Positions 58,165 through 64,000 of a stretch of DNA of 64,000 nt are shown here, in pieces (positions within the stretch are counted from its first letter, which is position 1; every line of letters begins with the position of its first letter). The position numbers were made by a program, and so were the translations under genes. This DNA is from Dicyema japonicum (lineage: Eukaryota; Dicyemida; Rhombozoa; Dicyemidae). A model generated the notes under the pieces. It did no database searches. It was not told where the DNA came from and saw only the letters and a list, made by a program, of their open reading frames with translations. The stretch lies in the NCBI GenBank assembly GCA_011109175.1, contig RDEW01000045.1:100482-164481 (forward strand). The letters are read 5' to 3'.

Positions 58165-58443
58165 ATGAGCGGTTCAACGACTTCTCAGAAGCACAATGAC
58201 TTTGTGATAGAACCGATGGGAGATAAGGACGTCTTCCAGTTAGCAGGAGTCGGTAATGTCATTGGTAATAGACTGATTGATGCCGGATATTCTAAATCTT
58301 ATCACGTATTAGGACAGTTTCTGTTACTGAATAAAGAAAAGGATCTTTTCGTGGATTGGATGACAAACGAAGTTGGTGGAATGACTAGTTGTTCCAAGAG
58401 AACATTCGAGTGCCTTAATGAGTGGTGCTCTGCTTTTCTATGA
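58165..58443 (+). CDS. BANF1: Barrier-to-autointegration factor
   Basis: Intronless 92-codon gene. BAF is a small dimeric protein that binds DNA and LEM-domain proteins and is needed for nuclear assembly. It reads MSGSTTSQKHNDFVIEPMGD, LAGVGNVIGNRLIDAGY (helix-hairpin-helix), VLGQFLLLNKEKDLFVDWM and ECLNEWCSAFL at the end, matching BAF along its whole length. The start at 58165 adds about three residues to the usual MTTSQKH. A possible AATAAA lies at 58461-58466. The frame is clean. Confidence 0.95.
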   Translation: MSGSTTSQKHNDFVIEPMGDKDVFQLAGVGNVIGNRLIDAGYSKSYHVLGQFLLLNKEKDLFVDWMTNEVGGMTSCSKRTFECLNEWCSAFL

Positions 58444-58449
58444 TATTTA

Positions 58450-59550
58450 GTTGTTGCTTGAATAAATTCATTTTTGGCTATTATTATTTTACATACTATT
58501 TTTGAAGATATTCAGGGGGTCTGTTTACGCGGAATTCACTCCCATCACTGGAACCTCCTTCTGAATATGACATTCTTTTTTTTACTACAACTTAGCAAGA
58601 GTGTCGCTCCCTGGGATCCTTGACTTTCATGTCGAGTCTTGGTGGTTCGGGCAAGTAGAGATCTCGGACTTTTTTCTACATAGAGATGGGCTAAGAGTGC
58701 GAGTCTCACTCAGACGGAGCTGTGAATTCTTTCAGTCTAGGTTCGATTTTTTGGGAAAATGATATCTTGGAGGTCAGTAGGATCCTGTGGCTACGGTTAG
58801 TGGATTTGAGTAGTGGGAAGGTTTGGCGGTTAGAGACGAGTTTTAAGATGTTGTAAGCTCCACATCTCTAGGTGACCAAGTAGCAGGATCTTCGCCTCCC
58901 AGCGTAAGTAGTCAACAGAAGTAGATTTTAACAGCACGTGATAGATTTCAAGGATGACTTTCACGTCTACTGTAGCCTCGTAACAGAGTAAATGATGTGT
59001 TTTAGTGGGAGAATATTGTGTTTTTAGAGTACAGATGGGTCTAAGACGACTCCGATTGAAGAATCCGTGGAGATGAAGACATCCAGTTTAAGGTCAGGCG
59101 GAAACACTGTTTCTATGACATCTCATTAGTTGTTAGCTTCTTTCTCTGTGAATCCGGGATTAAAAAAATAAAATTATTATTTGGATTGCTAAGGGTTCCT
59201 CAATAAAATTGTCTGACTCCATCAGTAAGGGTTCCCATAATGGGGGTTATGGATGGGAGCAATGTTTGCAAAGGACGGGTCTTACTCCAACCGGTGGATA
59301 AAACTTCTTTCAGATATATCAGGATTATTTTAAAAATTACCTCTCGTGATCTTCCACCAATCTCATTTACTGGTATTTTTTATTCGCGTTAACATTGTGA
59401 ACATATAATTTCAGATTTAAACGGGGTCTTGACGATATTGTATGCCAGAATTCTGATGTCATCTAACCAACATCATAGTTCCTGTTTGTTATCGAGGGCG
59501 TCTTCCGAGAGCGGTGACTGGCTCAACCTCATTCCTAATGGAGTTTAGGG
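58450..59550. other. Intergenic, nothing recognised
   Basis: Mixed sequence without motifs or shared repeats that I can support. Confidence 0.3.
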
Positions 59551-59559
59551 TACCATTCT

Positions 59560-59990
59560 GGATAATGCGTCCGAACTCATTACGAATGGTATTTAAAGTC
59601 TGTGTGCCACATCCGTGGCGATTTGGAGATCAAATCGACTGTTTTAGCTACACTCTTCTCCTGTAGGAAAAGTGCAGGCAGATCTCCCAGACACGTGATG
59701 GGAAACGATCTTCCTTTTTGAAACTAGGAAACCTCTTGTCTGGGACGTCACCTGCACCGACACGTTTGCCCCTTGCAACCTACTCCAGAAGGCCGAGAAG
59801 TTGAAACAGGCAAAGTACGCGGTCCTACCAAAGGATTTCTTGGACCTGCGATACTGGGATGTCGTCTAGGGAATCGGATTTCTACATGATCAGGAGATCC
59901 CCTTGAGTGCTGCTGGTTATTTGAGCGAATCTCGCTCGCCATCCTGACAAGGAAAAGCCACACAGTCAGGACGGCCGCGGTATGACCACT
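59560..59990 (+). mobile_element. LINE family B C-terminal fragment with internal deletion
   Basis: Plus-strand words RKPLVWDVTCTDTFAPCNLL, KLKQAKYAVLPKDFLDL, then a jump to LSAAGYLSES-type sequence. The FVP-VETSG segment is reduced. Close in wording to the 47.5-kb copy. Confidence 0.7.
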
Positions 59991-59999
59991 TGCTCACTA

Positions 60000-61010
60000 T
60001 TTTCCGTAATAATTGTTCAATCTAAAAATAGTACTACATTCTAGCGATTTCCGAAACTATCACTGGCTACTCAAGCGATTTCCGCTTTCAATTTTGAGAG
60101 GTAATAGCATGCACTCCTGGTCTATACGACTTAATTCGATTAATTTAGTTAACTTTTTTATCATTACTAAACATTTTCTGCAGAAATTTCTATGGTGGAA
60201 ATACGAAAATTTTGTATTTACCTAAAAATTCTACTTTAAGTAAGTTATTATAAATTAAACACTGTTAATTAAGTTATGGGGGAAGTAACACGAAACGGTA
60301 GGGCTTCTACCAAGACAGTCTCCAATAAATAAACACAGGGTTATCTTTGAGGATAAATACCAGATAACCATGGGGGGAAAATCTACTTAAAGCAAAAATT
60401 GTCCACTGTATATCGTAAATCTCTACTAATATTGAAAATCCTTACGAATAATAAAGTTTGGCGTCGTCTCAGTAAAGGTTTTGACTGACCATTATTATTG
60501 ATGCAACACACGTAAAACCATGATAGCTATAGTTTTACCCGTGCAGGGTCATTTATAGGCAATTAGCGGTTCCACCATCCACTATCGAGCGCGACCTCTC
60601 TCAAGTCGTCCAAATGTTCTCGAAGTGTGACGACTGTTTTTAGGTAGTTGGTTACTAACCCTTGCCTTGCTACCTCGTAGGAGGCCTGACGTCCTCAGGC
60701 AGCTAGTGGTGGACGCTTTCACAGGAGGTCACAGACAGGAGAAAGCTTCCTGTAACTGTACTTGTATTGGGGGAAGCAATTGTATAATTAATTATTAGAA
60801 AATTTAAATATATATTTCTAATATATTCAAATTAGTTCATTTAAAATCTCACTGAAAACTTTATTTTTTCAATAATTACTAATATTTACTTTGTAATCCC
60901 GAATATACCGGGAAATTTTGAGTTAATTAACGTCCAATTGCTATAATTATGGTAAACGCATCCTGTCCAAACATCACACCCATCCATATTGATGGCAACC
61001 CATTCATTGG
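60000..61010. other. Intergenic, AT-rich
   Basis: No gene seen. The last few hundred bases should hold the beta-tubulin promoter, but no defined element is clear. Confidence 0.3.
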
Positions 61011-61014
61011 AGTA

Positions 61015-61165
61015 GGAAAGAGATAGATCCTCTTTGGATGCCGACCAGACATAAGTGGATCAACTGAAGCCTGTTAGGAAGTAACAGAAATGCACGTAAT
61101 CCTTCGACCAGACATGTAGCGGTGTGGGTACCCACAACCAATCGCGATGGCACTATCCACTATTT
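61015..61165 (-). repeat. SINE family 2 copy
   Basis: CCTCTTTGGATGCCGACCAG, AATCCTTCGACCAGACATGT and GCGGTGTGGGTACCCACAAC match the 42.5-kb copy. Only about 100 bp upstream of beta-tubulin. Confidence 0.6.
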
Positions 61166-61273
61166 AATAAAAATAAATAAAAATTATCAAATTAAGAATG
61201 AAATATTTTAGACTGGACAACCTAAAAATATAATAAATTAAAAATCTAATGAGGGTATTTATTGCGTTATAAA

Positions 61274-62849
61274 ATGCGGGAAATTGTGCACCTTCAAGTT
61301 GGTCAATGTGGTAATCAGATAGGATCAAAGGTATATTTTCTATTATAAAATTAGTTTTGGGAGATAATATCCGGTGAACATGGAATTGACCAATGTGGTT
61401 TATATGTGGGGGATTCCCAACTTCAACTCGAAAGGATAAACGTTTACTACTGTGAGGCATACAGTGGGAAATACGTTCCACGAGCAATTTTGGTTGATCT
61501 CGAACCTGGGACTATGGATGCTGTCAGAAATGGGCAATTTGGCCAATTATTTAGACCCGATAATTTTGTCTTTGGCCAATCTGGAGCAGGGAATAATTGG
61601 GCCAAAGGTCATTATACAGAAGGTGCTGAATTGGTGGATTCAGTCCTGGATATTGTGAGAAAGGAGGCTGAGAACTGCGAATGTCTCCAAGGATTCCAAG
61701 TAACTCACTCATTGGGTGGAGGGACAGGATCTGGAATGGGGACATTACTGATTAATAGAATGAGAGAAGAATTCCCTGACAGAATAATGAGCAGTTACTC
61801 AGTCTTTCCATCCCCCAAGGTATCACTAAATTCAAATTTTATCTATTATTGATAAATCTAATCATCAGGTATCAGACACAGTCGTTGAACCATACAGTGC
61901 CACCTTATCTATCCACCAACTACTCGAGTACACTGATCAGACCTACTGCATCGATAATGAGGCACTTTATGATATTTGCTTCCGAACTCTTAAATTATCA
62001 ACTCCCACATATGGAGATCTCAACCACCTGGTTTCAACTACAATGTCTGGGGTCACTACTTGTCTAAGATTCCCTGGACAGGTATTATTGGGGATAATTT
62101 TTTCAGCTTAATGCTGACCTTCGCAAATTATCTGTCAACATGGTTCCTTTTCCTCGGCTTCATTTTTTCATTTCTGGCTTGGCCCCCTTGACCTCAGCCG
62201 GGTCTCAACAGTACAGGAATCTCTCAGTTCCCGAACTCACTCAACAAATGTTTGATGCAAAGAATATGATGGTTGCCTGTGACCCCAGAAATGGACGATA
62301 CCTAACAGTTGCCGCAATTTTCAGGGGAAAAATGTCAATGAAACAAATTGACGAGCAAATGCTTAGCATCCAAAACAAAAACAGCAATTATTTCGTTGAG
62401 TGGATCCCCAACAACGTCAAAACAGCTGTCTGTGATATCCCACCACGTGATCTAAAAATGTCTGGAACCTTTGTTGGGAATTCCACAGCTATTCAAGAAA
62501 TATTCAAACGAATATCGGAACAGTTCTCGGTAATGTTTAGAAGACGTGCTTTCCTCCACTGGTATACGGGGGAAGGAATGGATGAAATGGAGTTCACTGA
62601 AGCTCAGTCAAACATGTTCGACTTGATTACCGAGTATCAGCAATATCAAGACGCTGGAATAGAAGAGAAGTAATGTTTAGAAGACGTGCTTTCCTCCACT
62701 GGTATACGGGGGAAGGAATGGATGAAATGGAGTTCACTGAAGCTCAGTCAAACATGTTCGACTTGATTACCGAGTATCAGCAATATCAAGACGCTGGAAT
62801 AGAAGAGAACGATCCCGAGGGGGAATTTGAAGACGAGGAGACAGTTTGA
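61274..62849 (+). CDS. TUBB: Beta-tubulin
   Basis: Microtubule subunit. Starts [19 protein letters not shown], the MREI start involved in autoregulation. Further: the GTP-binding [87 protein letters not shown] and [20 protein letters not shown]. Introns: 61331-61354 (24 nt), 61820-61868 (49) and 62082-62106 (25). At the 3' end a 140-bp block is exactly repeated (62530-62669 and 62670-62809). As written, the frame stops at 62673 with EEK and has no acidic tail; the second copy leads to the normal tail [15 protein letters not shown] and a stop at 62849. The duplication is not a multiple of three. Confidence 0.95.
62530..62809 (+). repeat. Exact 140-bp tandem duplication in beta-tubulin
   Basis: Unit starts GTAATGTTTAGAAGACGTGC and ends GGAATAGAAGAGAA; both copies look identical. 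The junction makes GAGAAG-TAA, a new stop. Confidence 0.95.
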
Positions 62850-64000
62850 TTTTTACTAACATTTTCTGGTTATATTAAACATTCCGGTCATTTTTTGAAA
62901 ATTTATGGCATTTCTACTTTTTGTTAACTAACATAGGCAATAGGCTCACTTCAAATGACATTTCTCATCAAACACGACTCTACGGTAGTTATTACGCACA
63001 CGTTCACAAAACCAAAGAATGTCATTTAACTTTGTGCACAAGTCTCCAGAAGTTTTCACAGCGTGAGGAACAAACGTTCCTGGAAATATCAGAATTCTTC
63101 CACCCTTTATTGTCCCTCTCTTCCAAGTTAAGTATCATTAAACATTTTACTATTGATGTCCCACAAACTGAGATCAACTGGAGGAACCATTGGGTTTCAC
63201 GGACGGCTTCTGAGTATAACGGATTATTCTGGCAAATTTAATAGACAAGTGCTAATGGGCGGTTAATGGTTCGGGAACTAAAAAAACGGAGACCTCATTA
63301 TTAAGAATACATTACAAGAGATAACAACCCCATTTGACAATCAAATGAGATAGGAGGAAATAAATGGGTCTTTTTAATCCTTTTCGGGTTGGGTAACACC
63401 TTTTCAGATAAGCCACGTGGCATCACGTTATCCTTGCATGTTTTTCATGAACAAAGGCTGGGGTTAGGAAAAACCATTGTGTCGTTTGGTTCATTAATTA
63501 TTAGACCCTGCAAGGCATATCCTTATAAGCCATCTCCCCAAAATTATATAATTTTAAATCACGCCACATGCTAATCCAAATCTATTAATTTTATTCAGCT
63601 ACTTTTGAATTAATTAGGTTGATCATTATTTAATCATTGAACACAAAAGAGGATATGTTGGTAACCATCTAGATGATTCCCACATCCTTTAGGACGAAGG
63701 CAATAAGTATCCAGTGTCCCTTGAGGGTTCCAGTTGATGTGGTGACGTGTCTCACATTCTTGATAAATTAACATAAATTTAATTTAAAAAATAATTATTT
63801 TTATTTTAATAAAATTTAAAATTATAAATAAAAATAAATTCGTTCAAATTTGACTTGAATAAAATGGTTATTAACAAACTCCTAATTATTAGTTTCACAA
63901 TAATCGAATCCTTACAAAATCGCCACTCATTTTCATTTATAAAAACACCCGTAGTTTGGTGATATGGACAATTTCAGTAATATTTATTATGAAAAGTAGA
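62850..64000. other. 3' flank, no recognised gene
   Basis: A 106-codon plus-strand frame at 62921-63241 (ending ASEYNGLFWQI) has no motif I know. AT-rich from 63750 on. Confidence 0.35.

Noticed and set aside
61551-61745. Minus-strand ORF inside beta-tubulin
   Set aside because: Antisense shadow of a strongly conserved coding exon.
62921-63241. 106-codon ORF downstream of beta-tubulin
   Set aside because: No known motif, no splice context and composition like the surrounding AT-rich sequence; not listed as a gene.

Overview
The window looks like part of an AT-rich, repeat-laden metazoan nuclear genome with extremely small spliceosomal introns. Genes that can be recognised by protein similarity are interrupted by GT...AG introns of only 20-28 nt; I place more than 30 of them to the base. 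Animal-type genes (paired-like homeobox, barrier-to-autointegration factor, TFDP, beta-tubulin, KDSR, SLC37, SUPV3L1, NOM1, MRPS35, a CCDC157-like coiled-coil protein) combined with introns of about 24 nt fit what is reported for dicyemid mesozoans (Dicyema). That assignment is inference. No rRNA, genuine tRNA, operon or CRISPR was seen.

Layout. 1-353: first exons of a minus-strand gene that runs off the left edge, weakly like a PBC/PBX N-terminus. 1.4-4.8 kb: SINE and LINE debris. 4.9-6.1 kb: KDSR (minus). 7.8-9.7 kb: NOM1 (minus). 10.8 kb: small membrane protein (plus). 11.5-12.0 kb: paired-like homeobox gene (minus). 14.0-17.0 kb: LINE remnants, one with endonuclease and reverse transcriptase (RT) regions. 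17.3-19.3 kb: SUPV3L1 (plus). 20.5-21.1 kb: two tRNA-derived SINEs. 22.1-23.5 kb: TFDP (plus). 25.3-28.7 kb: LINE with a restriction-like (RLE) nuclease, carrying a nested insertion with a target-site duplication. 29.4-30.5 kb: broken cathepsin-like gene. 30.6-32.0 kb: Ginger-like integrase DNA transposon with inverted repeats (TIRs), a 4-bp TSD and its own nested LINE tail. 32-37 kb: LINE and pogo-like remnants. 41.3-42.3 kb: MRPS35 (plus). 43-45 kb: LINE fragments and a Tc1/IS630-like transposon with TIRs. 47-50.8 kb: LINE C-terminal fragments. 50.8-52.7 kb: CCDC157-like gene (minus). 54.0-55.5 kb: SLC37 (minus). 58.2-58.4 kb: BAF (plus). 61.3-62.8 kb: beta-tubulin (plus) with an exact 140-bp tandem duplication at its 3' end. 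The rest is AT-rich sequence and repeat debris.

The host genes do not form one pathway; they are single-copy housekeeping or regulatory genes placed between repeats. Several carry single-base indels, often in homopolymer runs, so apparent frameshifts may be assembly errors rather than gene death. The most informative material is the intron architecture, the nested transposons with readable TSDs, the Ginger-like element, and two oddities in beta-tubulin: the tandem duplication and a 49-nt intron flanked by an 8-bp direct repeat.
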